A stretch of 34,358 nucleotides of DNA from a virus. The stretch covers positions 1 through 34,358 of the IMG/VR virus record IMGVR_UViG_3300030012_001209; one strand, given 5' to 3'. Below are positions 6,298-13,144 of this stretch, one piece after another (positions within the stretch are counted from its first letter, which is position 1; the number at the start of each line of letters is the position of its first letter). A program made the translations under genes and the position numbers. The notes under the pieces were generated by a model, which did no database searches, was not told the DNA's origin, and was given only the letters and a program-made list of their open reading frames with translations.

Positions 6298-8340
6298 TTA
6301 GTTTCCTATTTTGACTGGTCGTTCTTGCACAGTTTCAAGTGCAATCTCCATTTCTCCTTGGTCTACTTTTTGTTTCTTAATTTCAAGTTCTTGTTGTTTG
6401 ATTAAGAAATCAACTTGTGCTTCTCGTTTTTTCAATTCAAGTGCTTGCTGTTTGAGTTTAGTATCAAGTTCAAGCTCGGCAGCTTGTAGTTGTAGCTTGG
6501 TTAATTCTATTTGTGCTTTTTGTGCAGCAACTTTTTCATCCATGGATGGCTCAGCTGGTTGTGGTGGTGGCATCATCTCAGGGTTAGATATAAAAGCATC
6601 TGCATTTTTATATCCTGACTGTGCTATAAACTCACTTACTGCGTTATATAAATTTTGAGGAGTAACCAATGTACCCATTCCACCTTGTTGTACTAAAACA
6701 TTGAGGATATTCATAATGCTTGACATAGTTTGCATTTTGTTTTGTTGGTTTCCACTACCAACACCTACATTGACAATACAGTTTAGCTTCTCTTTCCAAC
6801 GAGATACATCTATCGGAACAAATTTATTATTTAAAAATACTATTTTCTGTCTATCTTCATACCTTTGTACTAACTGGTAGATACATCTGAAGACGTCTTT
6901 GATACCAGTTTCAGCAAATATGCGAGCAATCAGCTCAACTCTTTGCATAGCTGACTCTGTTGCTGCTGATATTGCACCTGCTGTTACATGCGAAGTTAGA
7001 ACATCAGGATTTAATCCTTGCGACATCTTAGATACACCACTTCTTTCTTCTCTTATTTGGTCTAAATACCTAACCATATTGAAAGCATCAGGTGGCATCT
7101 GTGGTGTAGGCAGTGGTGTTACTGCATTTGGACTACGCATACGCACAATCCCACCAGGTCTTGAAGTAAGTAGGTCATCTAACTCTACTTGCCCTGCTAA
7201 TACTGCATATCTTGAATTATTGGTAAGATACATGTTATCAAGTATGTTTCTAACCACTGTTGATTTGATAAGTTGTATGTCTTTGACTGTATCAGCTACC
7301 GACATGCCGTAAAACTTATGTGGTATGGGTAATGGACAGATAGCTGAGAAAGGAATGTAGTCAATCTCAACATTATCCAGTATTGTATTACCACCTTTAG
7401 TAATTTTTCTTAACTCTGCTATACCATCGCCATCAAAATCTATGCGTGTATAACACTCGTCTAGCCAAACCTGTCTATTTGCACCCATTCCCTCATCAGG
7501 TGGCACTGAATCATCGTCATAACTAAACCTTGCAAGCCTTTCTTCGTTCAATTCTGCCTGAGACTGAGAATAACTGGGTAGTGATTCTACTAATGCAGGG
7601 TCAAATCCCTCAATAATTAACTCGCTTACTGTTTTTTTTACCCTATGACAGATAAATTGTGCAGATTCTATGTCTGTTGCTCGTCTTGATATTAAAAATT
7701 CTTCAGGTGGAACAGACATTACCTTAACTTGTCCATGAGTTTTGTTATTCACTACAGTTACATCGTGTGAAACCGACTTAGGTTTTACAAGATTTCCTAA
7801 ATCATCTAGTATTTCTTCGTTTACTACGTTCTCTGTATGCTCAATAACTTCTAAATCATCATTTGCTAATATAGATTGGTACTCTATGTCTGTAAGTTTC
7901 CTGTAACTTTCTTTAACTGGGTCTTTTCTCTGTTCCCAATAATGTTTGATGATGCCAGTCTTGCTTATCAAAGCGTCCTTAAAGGCATCGTAGAGGACCT
8001 TAAAGCCGTTATTTTGGCGATTAAATACATAATTGACATAATCAGTAGCCTGCTTTGCCATTTGCACATCTTCAGGTCCTTCAGGCTCAAACTCCACCAT
8101 ATTGTTGTGCGTGGTAAAGATACGCATAAGCGATGGCATGATATATTCAACTGTATCTCTCACATCAGTAGTTACAATCTCTGACCTGCCATCTATCTCA
8201 TTGCCAAACTTCTCGCCAAGATAATACTTCATAGAGTCTTCTCTTTGACTAGACAGCTCACTGTTCATATGACCTGTTGCGTTTTGTATCTCTGCTTCTA
8301 AGTGTGCAGCTAATTCGCTTTCTGTTTTTATATCTGCCAT
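6298..8340 (-). CDS. Portal protein (head-tail connector), podovirus P22-like
   Basis: The 680-residue size is usual for P22-like portals. The N-terminal part has REDSMKYYLGEKFGNEIDGRS and VRDTVEYIMPSLMRIFTTHN, followed by a YVNYVFNRQNNGFKVLYDAF segment; these are hallmarks of this portal group. The middle holds the stem/clip region (DYIPFSAICPLPIPHKFYGMS, then DTVKDIQLIKS). The last 110 residues are a long Gln/Lys/Glu coiled coil, consistent with a barrel helix. Twelve copies would form the DNA channel to which terminase docks. The gene begins seven bases after terL, as in most tailed phages, and ends 31 bases before the basic-protein cassette. Confidence 0.9.
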   Translation of the reverse strand: MADIKTESELAAHLEAEIQNATGHMNSELSSQREDSMKYYLGEKFGNEIDGRSEIVTTDVRDTVEYIMPSLMRIFTTHNNMVEFEPEGPEDVQMAKQATDYVNYVFNRQNNGFKVLYDAFKDALISKTGIIKHYWEQRKDPVKESYRKLTDIEYQSILANDDLEVIEHTENVVNEEILDDLGNLVKPKSVSHDVTVVNNKTHGQVKVMSVPPEEFLISRRATDIESAQFICHRVKKTVSELIIEGFDPALVESLPSYSQSQAELNEERLARFSYDDDSVPPDEGMGANRQVWLDECYTRIDFDGDGIAELRKITKGGNTILDNVEIDYIPFSAICPLPIPHKFYGMSVADTVKDIQLIKSTVVRNILDNMYLTNNSRYAVLAGQVELDDLLTSRPGGIVRMRSPNAVTPLPTPQMPPDAFNMVRYLDQIREERSGVSKMSQGLNPDVLTSHVTAGAISAATESAMQRVELIARIFAETGIKDVFRCIYQLVQRYEDRQKIVFLNNKFVPIDVSRWKEKLNCIVNVGVGSGNQQNKMQTMSSIMNILNVLVQQGGMGTLVTPQNLYNAVSEFIAQSGYKNADAFISNPEMMPPPQPAEPSMDEKVAAQKAQIELTKLQLQAAELELDTKLKQQALELKKREAQVDFLIKQQELEIKKQKVDQGEMEIALETVQERPVKIGN

Positions 8341-8347
8341 TGTATTC

Positions 8348-9772
8348 CTAAACTATTGCAACATCAGGTCCTAGCCTACCTTTGCTATTCCACTTTGATG
8401 TTTCTGTGGTTGAATGTCTGAGACTCATAACTGCATATCGTGTTGCACTCATAAGGTCGTCTTTTATTTTTACTATCTTTCCGTCTTTGCGATGATACAA
8501 TCTAAACTCCTCAAACCAATCATACATCGTGTTAAATACTCTAAACTTGCCTTGTTCCATTTTGGTAAGCATATCCATAATCCCTGTCTCAACACTTAGG
8601 TTGCCCTTCTTCTCGCCCAGTGCTGGTGGGTTTTCAAAATGAAACGGCAGCATATTGACGTGTGCGTGTCTGTATTGTTCTGCCAAAGTTATACCTGAGC
8701 CTTTGTCATGCTGGTAGCCATCGTGAGGAAAAGCTATTGGAATGTAATGACTACCTTCTCGTTGATTGATATGAGTTGCATGATAATCAGGTGTTTGTTT
8801 TGCCATTTTGTAGCAATCGTAAATGTAAACTATATCTTCATCTCTATCCCAAGCAACCCATACTACTGCTGTTGGGTGGTCGTAACCAAAGTCAAGACCT
8901 GCGATGCGTGAAAAATGTGGTGGTATCACGAAGGGTTCGCAGGTCAAGCTGTCCTCTGAGACAGGAAAAACCAGTCCACTACCAATCATTGGGATACCTT
9001 TAGACCTCATGTCTCTTTCGTGTGGTGGTAGAGCAGAAAGGATTTGTTCTTTCATGCTTTCTGTCAAATGGTCTGCATCCGACCATCCTGCTGTGATAAG
9101 TGCTTGTCCAGGTCGTAAATCGTTTGTAAAGTTCTGTACTACCTCAGTCATGCCTGATTCAGGTGTGAAGGTTAAGTAAACCATACCTGCCTTATCCAAT
9201 GTTCTTGTGATACATTGAGAGTAGATATCTTGGGGTGGTTCTTCATCGAGCCATATCAAGTCGATACTCTCCCCCATAAATTTTTCGCTACCCATTTCAT
9301 AAGCCTTGAAGGCAACCCTTGACCAACCCCCTGTTTTGTGTTTTACAAGGACTGATGAGTGTGCATTGGGAACACCAGGTTTCCTTGTCGTTTCTCCAAT
9401 GAGATGTTTCGGTATCGAACCTTTACCTTTATCTCTAGGGTTATCAGGTTGCCCAAATAATTCTTTTTGACAAATATCTCTTGTGGTCTCGTTGCTTGCA
9501 CCACATACCCAGGCTTTGATTGGCTTATCAAACTTCCTACCTTGCCACCACTCAGGATACTCCCCTGTCAAATGTATCGCCATCTCCATCGCACCCACAT
9601 AGGATTTGCCAACCCTGTTTGCTGCCATCAACAATCTTTGGTTAGCTTCTAGTGAAGTCTGATGAAATCGTTTTTGGAAATCGTAGGGCTTGTAGTAATT
9701 TAATTTGTTTTCTTCTGTGCGTTTATTGAGGGTTTTTTGTAGTTCCTCAATACGTTGTAATTCAATAGACAT
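8348..9772 (-). CDS. terL: Terminase large subunit (packaging ATPase and nuclease)
   Basis: This 474-residue protein has a Walker A of the terminase form ANRVGKS (residues 51-57), a Walker B DLIWLDEE (171-178), and the coupling motif YLTFTPE (about 199-205). The C-terminal RNase H-like nuclease is marked by LDFGYDHPTAVVW (Asp294), a central region near IAFPHDG, and a late acidic KIKDDLMSATRYAVMS motif. It packs DNA through the portal and cuts concatemers. It is the first gene of the minus-strand late block, so its promoter must lie in 9773-10500. The small subunit is not next to it but at 20510-21001. Confidence 0.95.
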   Translation of the reverse strand: MSIELQRIEELQKTLNKRTEENKLNYYKPYDFQKRFHQTSLEANQRLLMAANRVGKSYVGAMEMAIHLTGEYPEWWQGRKFDKPIKAWVCGASNETTRDICQKELFGQPDNPRDKGKGSIPKHLIGETTRKPGVPNAHSSVLVKHKTGGWSRVAFKAYEMGSEKFMGESIDLIWLDEEPPQDIYSQCITRTLDKAGMVYLTFTPESGMTEVVQNFTNDLRPGQALITAGWSDADHLTESMKEQILSALPPHERDMRSKGIPMIGSGLVFPVSEDSLTCEPFVIPPHFSRIAGLDFGYDHPTAVVWVAWDRDEDIVYIYDCYKMAKQTPDYHATHINQREGSHYIPIAFPHDGYQHDKGSGITLAEQYRHAHVNMLPFHFENPPALGEKKGNLSVETGIMDMLTKMEQGKFRVFNTMYDWFEEFRLYHRKDGKIVKIKDDLMSATRYAVMSLRHSTTETSKWNSKGRLGPDVAIV

Positions 9773-9920
9773 AGTTATCCAATTCCCAGTCTACCATTTT
9801 TTTAAATGTACGCAATAGTAAATGTGCTATTAGGGTCTAGTGTTTACAGGTTTATTTATCCGAATAATGTGTGTAATAGAGATATATTTGTACGCACGCA
9901 TGCACAGGGGGGTTCGGGTG

Positions 9921-9970
9921 TCTAAATTTTGTACAATTTTGAATTGTTCATTTTTTGAACAATTTATGAC
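9921..9970 (+). repeat. Direct repeat copy 1 (iteron-like)
   Basis: This unit has two boxes: TAAATTTTGTACAATTTT at 9923-9940 and TGTTCATTTTTT at 9945-9956, followed by GAACAATTTA. The same arrangement recurs at 10017-10065, with a third, shorter copy at 10098-10123. Repeated units in front of replication genes are typical of initiator or repressor binding sites. Confidence 0.7.
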
Positions 9971-10016
9971 AAAAGACCCTAGCACATTATGCACTAAATG
10001 TCCAAACATTTATGTG

Positions 10017-10065
10017 TATAAATTTTATACAATTTTAAGTGTTCATTTTTTATACAATTTTATTT
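10017..10065 (+). repeat. Direct repeat copy 2 (iteron-like)
   Basis: The unit reads ATAAATTTTATACAATTTTA and then TGTTCATTTTTT (10040-10051) followed by ATACAATTTTA. It matches copy 1 over nearly 48 bases, with a few substitutions and one base less between the two boxes. The start-to-start distance of the TGTTCA boxes is 95 bases. Confidence 0.7.
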
Positions 10066-10097
10066 CATGGGAGTGTGCGAACATAGGGACGTTTCAC

Positions 10098-10123
10098 TGT
10101 TCATTTTTTAGACAATCTTATTA
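10098..10123 (+). repeat. Direct repeat copy 3 (half unit)
   Basis: TGTTCATTTTTT (10098-10109) is followed by AGACAATCTTATTA, matching the second half of copies 1 and 2. It lacks the preceding GTACAATTTT box. It lies 58 bases after the TGTTCA of copy 2. Confidence 0.65.
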
Positions 10124-10432
10124 CAAGTCTACAACTAAAATTATTATCATCTTTATACCCTTATATATAAACATTATCCACGTTTTGATTCGGTGAAAAT
10201 CTAAAATTAAAAAGTGTATAAAAAACGTACAATTGTACAAAATTTGTACAATTTAAAAATCCGTTATTGAGCCGATTAGAGCCTTATATAGGGTATTTCA
10301 ATATCTGATACCCTACATCATTATCAGAATAAAAAGCTTATTTTGGGGTAAATTTGGCGTATATAGTGTTTTGCTTATATAGTTATAAGTTATTGATTTT
10401 AAAGGATATTTTTTTTTGTGATTTTGTAAAAT

Positions 10433-10453
10433 ATTGTATATTTTTTATACAAT
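10433..10453. promoter_or_regulatory. Operator-like inverted repeat ATTGTATA-N5-TATACAAT
   Basis: A perfect 8-base inverted repeat with a five-T spacer lies about 43 bases upstream of the early promoter -35 box. Its half-site is the same TATACAAT that recurs in the upstream direct repeats. The symmetry suggests a dimeric regulator, possibly the HTH protein encoded at 5415-5615 or 16788-17024; the pairing with a regulator is inference. Confidence 0.55.
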
Positions 10454-10495
10454 TTATTGGATAAAATATTTTTTTATTTTTTTTTATATTTCCCC

Positions 10496-10524
10496 TTGAC
10501 ATTAACGATACGTTCACTTATCAT
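10496..10524 (+). promoter_or_regulatory. Early promoter, sigma70-like
   Basis: TTGACA at 10496-10501, a 17-base spacer and TATCAT at 10519-10524 give a near-consensus host promoter. Transcription would begin near 10531 and read through the structured leader into the early genes from 11079. The sequence around the -10 (TCATTAACAATATAG) resembles that at the second early promoter near 17299, where TTAATATAATGTTAATG occurs. Confidence 0.75.
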
Positions 10525-10530
10525 TAACAA

Positions 10531-10910
10531 TATAGTCAATAACCTGATGACTTTTGACTTAAAGCATATAATTCAGCACAGACGCATAAGGCACTTTATA
10601 TATACGGAGAAGTATCAAAAAAGCGAATAGAGTGAAAGACGACAAATGCAGTCGATTGACCTTATAGGGGAGAAATTGTGCCCTAAGAGAAGCAAGTAAA
10701 GCACGTCCACCATACAGGAAACTATGTAATCGGTTTCGTATTCTAGGTATGTCTAGCTTGTGATATAGACGAGATTTATGAGTAATTTTAGGCAGACGGT
10801 TTGAATGTCTAACGTGGGACTGGATGCTGAAATAATATCGATATTGAGTAGATAACTACTAGCAAGGCAAGTGGCGTATCGATACCATGAAAGCGTTAGA
10901 AGCTAGAAAA
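10531..10910 (+). ncRNA. Candidate structured noncoding leader RNA, about 380 nt
   Basis: No gene fits here, yet the base composition is more balanced than the flanks and short helices are dense. Examples: CGAC/GTCG (10640-10654), TAGGG/CCCTA (10664-10684), CATA/TATG (10711-10725), GTCTA/TAGAC (10751-10770), AGAC/GTCT (10794-10809), AGTAG/CTACT (10848-10860), and long-range CTAGC/GCTAG (10859-10863 with 10902-10906). Alternative pairings ATAAGG/CCTTAT and GGCAC/GTGCC overlap the TAGGG helix and could form pseudoknots. It lies immediately after the promoter, so it should be transcribed. I do not recognise an Rfam family; it may instead be an origin structure. Confidence 0.45.
10834..10885. repeat. 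Pair of TATCGATA palindromes
   Basis: AATATCGATATT (10834-10845) and GTATCGATAC (10876-10885) are perfect palindromes sharing TATCGATA, 42 bases apart, at the 3' end of the structured leader. They could be paired protein-binding sites, such as for an initiator, or kissing/dimerisation elements in the RNA. Confidence 0.5.
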
Positions 10911-10968
10911 AGAAACCTAAAATAAAAATAAATTAATGTAAATTTTCATAATAATATTTATCTTCATA

Positions 10969-11055
10969 TGGACGATGTGCAAGTTTTGTGCATCGTCCCT
11001 GAGTCCGTTCTAGGATGTGCGTCCTAGCCGATGATTGCAAAAGCATGAAACGGAA
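10969..11055 (+). promoter_or_regulatory. Two strong hairpins in the 5' leader of the first early gene
   Basis: The first hairpin pairs GGACGATG with CATCGTCC (10970-10998), with further wobble pairs inside. The second is a branched element: outer CCGTT/AACGG (11005-11052) encloses CTAGGA/TCCTAG (11010-11027) and a small TGC/GCA loop. No T run follows, so they are not typical terminators. They end about 25 bases before the ATG at 11079 and could protect the mRNA 5' region, act as a regulatory leader, or be part of the origin. Confidence 0.5.
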
Positions 11056-11078
11056 ATAATTAATATGAGGTAAATAAT

Positions 11079-11330
11079 ATGAAAAATAATACTATATCAG
11101 AGCAAGTGCTAAATGAGTATCTAGCATTAATCGGAGACTTAGACACTAGACAAGCTAAAGCTATCAAATTTGTTGAAGATGATATTAGGCATTGGTGCGA
11201 ACAAACTGATATATCCAATGCAAAATGGGATGATTGTCTTTACTGGATGACTGGCTTCACTACTAGCGTGTTTGACTGCACCGAGTTTGAGACGATATTT
11301 AACTATGTTGCTGAGGACTATTATTTCTAG
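11079..11330 (+). CDS. First early gene, acidic 83-aa protein, unknown
   Basis: The 83 residues are acidic and helical with several aromatic residues (DDIRHWCEQTDISNAKWDDCLYW, ending FNYVAEDYYF). The ATG has a GAGG ribosome site eight bases upstream, in the same sequence context (AATATGAGGTAA) that precedes ardC. It is the first gene after the early promoter and structured leader, so it is probably expressed immediately on infection. A terminator-like hairpin follows it. Small acidic early proteins often inhibit host enzymes or mimic DNA; here that is only a suggestion. Confidence 0.75.
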   Translation: MKNNTISEQVLNEYLALIGDLDTRQAKAIKFVEDDIRHWCEQTDISNAKWDDCLYWMTGFTTSVFDCTEFETIFNYVAEDYYF

Positions 11331-11340
11331 TAACTATACT

Positions 11341-11367
11341 AAATGACATCATTCATGGTGTCATTTT
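11341..11367 (+). terminator. Terminator-like hairpin after the first early gene
   Basis: An eight-base stem AAATGACA/TGTCATTT with a ten-base loop ends in TTTT, ten bases after the stop at 11330. The stem is A/T-rich and therefore weak, so partial termination is more likely than a full stop. Confidence 0.5.
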
Positions 11368-11401
11368 GCATAGCATCTAGCTATGAGGTAGATATTGGAC
11401 T

Positions 11402-11470
11402 TTGAATCATCTAACAGATAGCAAACCAGTGGACACGTTGAATCATCTAACAGTTAGAAACCACTGGACA
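11402..11470 (+). repeat. Tandem 33-34-bp repeat in the ardC leader
   Basis: Two adjacent copies of TTGAATCATCTAACAG followed by (A/T)TAG-AAACCA-TGGACA lie at 11402-11435 and 11438-11470. The copies differ by a one-base indel and two substitutions. One substitution turns CCAGTGG (11426-11432) into CCACTGG (11461-11467), which are exact reverse complements and can form a stem around copy 2. Copy 2 also contains CTAACAGTTAG, an inverted repeat. The region 11331-11520 holds no gene. Confidence 0.7.
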
Positions 11471-11520
11471 AGAACAGGTTATCCGTATCTATTTGAACAA
11501 AACAATATGAGGTAATTATT

Positions 11521-12435
11521 ATGACTAAGAAAATGAAGGAACGCATTGACGGAATAGTGTCAAGTTTAATTGACACTATGAAGCAACACGGTACAAGCTG
11601 GACAAAGTGCTGGAAAGGTGGTATTAGACCAGTAAATCTAGTAACTAAGTCAAGCTATCGTGGTATCAATGTACTTCTGCTAATGTATGCGAGTCTGAAA
11701 CGAGGTTTCACGTCTCAACACTGGGCAAGCATGAAGCAGTGGAACGAAAAGGGATACATGGTAACTGGCAAATCTGAATCTATAATCTTCTTCAAACAGG
11801 TATCAAAAACCAAAACTGACGAGGTTACAGGCGAGGAAATGCAAGGCGATGTTTACTGGGTACATAGATACTACAATGTATTCAACGGAAGCCAAGCTAT
11901 CAACAAAAGCTATCTGTCATGGATAACCAACACATACAGATACACTGATGGCGATGAGAAGGCTAAGACTTCTAAAGTCGTAGACATAGAAGCCGTAGAC
12001 AAATACATCAACAACACTAAGGCAGACATCAGACATGGTGGAGATAAAGCATTTTATACTCCTACAGGCGATTTCATTGGTATGCCGAACAAGTCATCAT
12101 TCATAGATACTGATGACGCAGACGCAACAGGTAATTATTATGGAACTAAGCTACACGAACTTGCTCACTGGACAGGTCATAAGACTAGGCTTGATAGATT
12201 CGGAAAAGCCCCAGCGTCATTCGGAGATGACAAGTATGCATATGAGGAATTGGTAGCAGAGATATCTTCAACTCTATTAAGTATTGAGTTAGGTGTAGAT
12301 GCAGAGCCAAGGGCAGACCATGCAAAGTATCTGAACAACTGGTTGAAGGTGTTAGAAAATGATAGCAAGGTGTTGATAAGTGCTTCAACAAAAGCAACGC
12401 AGGTACTTGATTACCTGAATGAATTGCAAGAGTAA
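11521..12435 (+). CDS. ardC: ArdC-like antirestriction protein with zincin metallopeptidase domain
   Basis: The 304 residues fit the ArdC family. The N-terminal ssDNA-binding domain (about 1-130) has SWTKCWKGGIRPVN, the SYRGINVLLLM motif, an HWASMKQWNEKGYMV region and a SIIFFK strand. The C-terminal domain (about 150-300) has the zinc motif HELAHWTGH (His212, Glu213, His216, His220) and a later Glu in EELVAEI near residue 243. ArdC proteins from plasmids protect incoming DNA from host restriction; here it is encoded early, as expected. A GAGG ribosome site precedes the ATG. Codons for residues 105-118 are duplicated in the next gene. Confidence 0.9.
   Translation: MTKKMKERIDGIVSSLIDTMKQHGTSWTKCWKGGIRPVNLVTKSSYRGINVLLLMYASLKRGFTSQHWASMKQWNEKGYMVTGKSESIIFFKQVSKTKTDEVTGEEMQGDVYWVHRYYNVFNGSQAINKSYLSWITNTYRYTDGDEKAKTSKVVDIEAVDKYINNTKADIRHGGDKAFYTPTGDFIGMPNKSSFIDTDDADATGNYYGTKLHELAHWTGHKTRLDRFGKAPASFGDDKYAYEELVAEISSTLLSIELGVDAEPRADHAKYLNNWLKVLENDSKVLISASTKATQVLDYLNELQE
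11833..11874 (+). repeat. Donor copy of a 42-nt duplication (inside ardC)
   Basis: This segment, encoding EEMQGDVYWVHRYY within ArdC, matches 12620-12661 at 40 of 42 positions and in the same reading frame. The only differences are G/A and T/A at two codons. Confidence 0.85.
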
Positions 12436-12457
12436 ACAAAATACTAGAGGAAATGAA

Positions 12458-12670
12458 ATGTCGAAAGAAGAAATAAAAAAGAAAATTAAATACTGTAAAG
12501 CCAAGCTAGACTGGTATGCAAAAAATGTAAGACCTGAAGTTATGGCAGATAAAAATGATAATATTCATATCATTATTGGCGAGTATCGTTTTCATCTAGC
12601 TATGTTTGAGAGAATGTTAGAGGAAATGCAAGGCGATATTTACTGGGTACAAAGATACTACAGCGAATGA
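12458..12670 (+). CDS. Small helical protein whose C-terminus is a copy of an ArdC segment
   Basis: I choose ATG 12458 because AGAGG lies eight bases upstream. The product has 70 residues starting MSKEEIKKKIKYCKAKLDWY and is helical and charged. Residues 55-68, EEMQGDIYWVQRYY, repeat ArdC residues 105-118 with two changes, and the underlying DNA is 40/42 identical. The gene then ends after two more codons (Ser, Glu). The C-terminus was therefore probably overwritten by a local duplication from ardC. Function unknown; it may interact with ArdC or compete for its partner. Confidence 0.75.
   Translation: MSKEEIKKKIKYCKAKLDWYAKNVRPEVMADKNDNIHIIIGEYRFHLAMFERMLEEMQGDIYWVQRYYSE
12620..12661 (+). 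repeat. Recipient copy of the ardC 42-nt duplication
   Basis: This lies at the 3' end of the gene at 12458-12670, 787 bases downstream of the ardC copy. Both boundaries are sharp: left of TAGAGGAAATG and right of TACTACA the similarity disappears. Confidence 0.85.
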
Positions 12671-12698
12671 ACAGTAAACAAATAACAGGAGATATATT

Positions 12699-12902
12699 AT
12701 GAGTAAAAAAATGACAAAACAAACATATGCAATCGTAAGAAGATATAGAGAGAGTGAGCAATCATCAACCTATAGAATAGTTGATAGCAAACTCTACGAT
12801 GATATTAACCTTGCAAACAGTCTTTGCTCTGATTTCGTTAACAGAGAAGACAGTAAGAGAATATCGTTTACAGTTGTACCTATGCCTTTCAATCACATCT
12901 AA
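12699..12902 (+). CDS. Small unknown protein, 67 aa
   Basis: The ATG follows an ACAGGAGATATATT ribosome site, the recurrent leader used in this operon. The 67 residues are basic, with pattern YAIVRRYRESEQSSTYRIVD then LANSLCSDFVNREDSKRIS and FTVVPMPFNHI. Alternating hydrophobic residues suggest a small alpha/beta fold. No family recognised. It lies between the ArdC-derived small gene and a membrane protein. Confidence 0.7.
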   Translation: MSKKMTKQTYAIVRRYRESEQSSTYRIVDSKLYDDINLANSLCSDFVNREDSKRISFTVVPMPFNHI

Positions 12903-12934
12903 GGCATAAATTAAAAGAGAGGAGATATAAAAAA

Positions 12935-13117
12935 ATGGATGAGATAGATATGATTTTTTATATATGGTTTTACTTAGCATTGTTCTGTGTAATCGGATTG
13001 ATAGCTGGAATACTAACTTATTTGACGGAGTTATGGAGATTAGGACATGAGGAATTTGTTTTATTTTGGTCATGTTCTATTGCCCTTATCGTCATGGGAA
13101 CAATAATAATTATATAA
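12935..13117 (+). CDS. Small two-helix membrane protein, 60 aa
   Basis: The 60 residues contain two hydrophobic segments: IFYIWFYLALFCVIGLIAG (about 7-25) and FVLFWSCSIALIVMGTIIII (about 41-60), joined by a polar loop with a Glu-Leu-Trp-Arg motif. It would sit in the inner membrane as a hairpin. It has an AGAGGAGATATAAAAAA leader. Early expression argues against a holin; superinfection exclusion or host membrane effects are possible. No family recognised. Confidence 0.7.
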   Translation: MDEIDMIFYIWFYLALFCVIGLIAGILTYLTELWRLGHEEFVLFWSCSIALIVMGTIIII

Positions 13118-13144
13118 ACAATAGACAACAAAGAGGAAACTAAA

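Larger units (their letters stand above)
9773..10495. other. AT-rich noncoding region with repeated ACAATTT boxes; probable origin or control region
   Basis: This stretch has no credible gene. It separates the minus-strand late genes from the plus-strand early operon, so it must hold the late promoter. I found no confident TTGACA/TATAAT pair on the minus strand. Boxes like (T)RTACAATTT occur at 9931, 10027, 10051, 10227-10253 and 10446, with degenerate copies at 9957 and 10111. A perfect palindrome GTACAATTGTAC lies at 10227-10238. Near 10400-10495 the DNA is almost pure A/T with long T runs, as in a DNA unwinding element. An origin plus divergent control region is the simplest reading; this is inference. 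Confidence 0.55.

Noticed and set aside
9971-9981. Inverted repeat TAGGGTCT (about 9832) / AGACCCTA (about 9973) as an attachment or packaging site
   Set aside because: Eight bases with a spacer of about 135 bases is expected by chance in this length, and no integrase or known cos/pac feature supports it.
9840-10196. A 118-codon open frame on the plus strand in the AT-rich control region
   Set aside because: It has no ribosome site, its residues (Phe, Ile, Tyr, Cys) simply mirror the repeated T-rich DNA, and it spans the iteron-like repeats.
10969-11055. The GC-rich hairpins as a tRNA or a terminator
   Set aside because: No cloverleaf with T-psi-C/anticodon arms can be drawn, and no U tract follows either stem.
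11402-11470. The two tandem repeat copies as a minimal CRISPR array
   Set aside because: The copies are adjacent with only two bases between them, so there is no spacer, and no cas-like gene is present.
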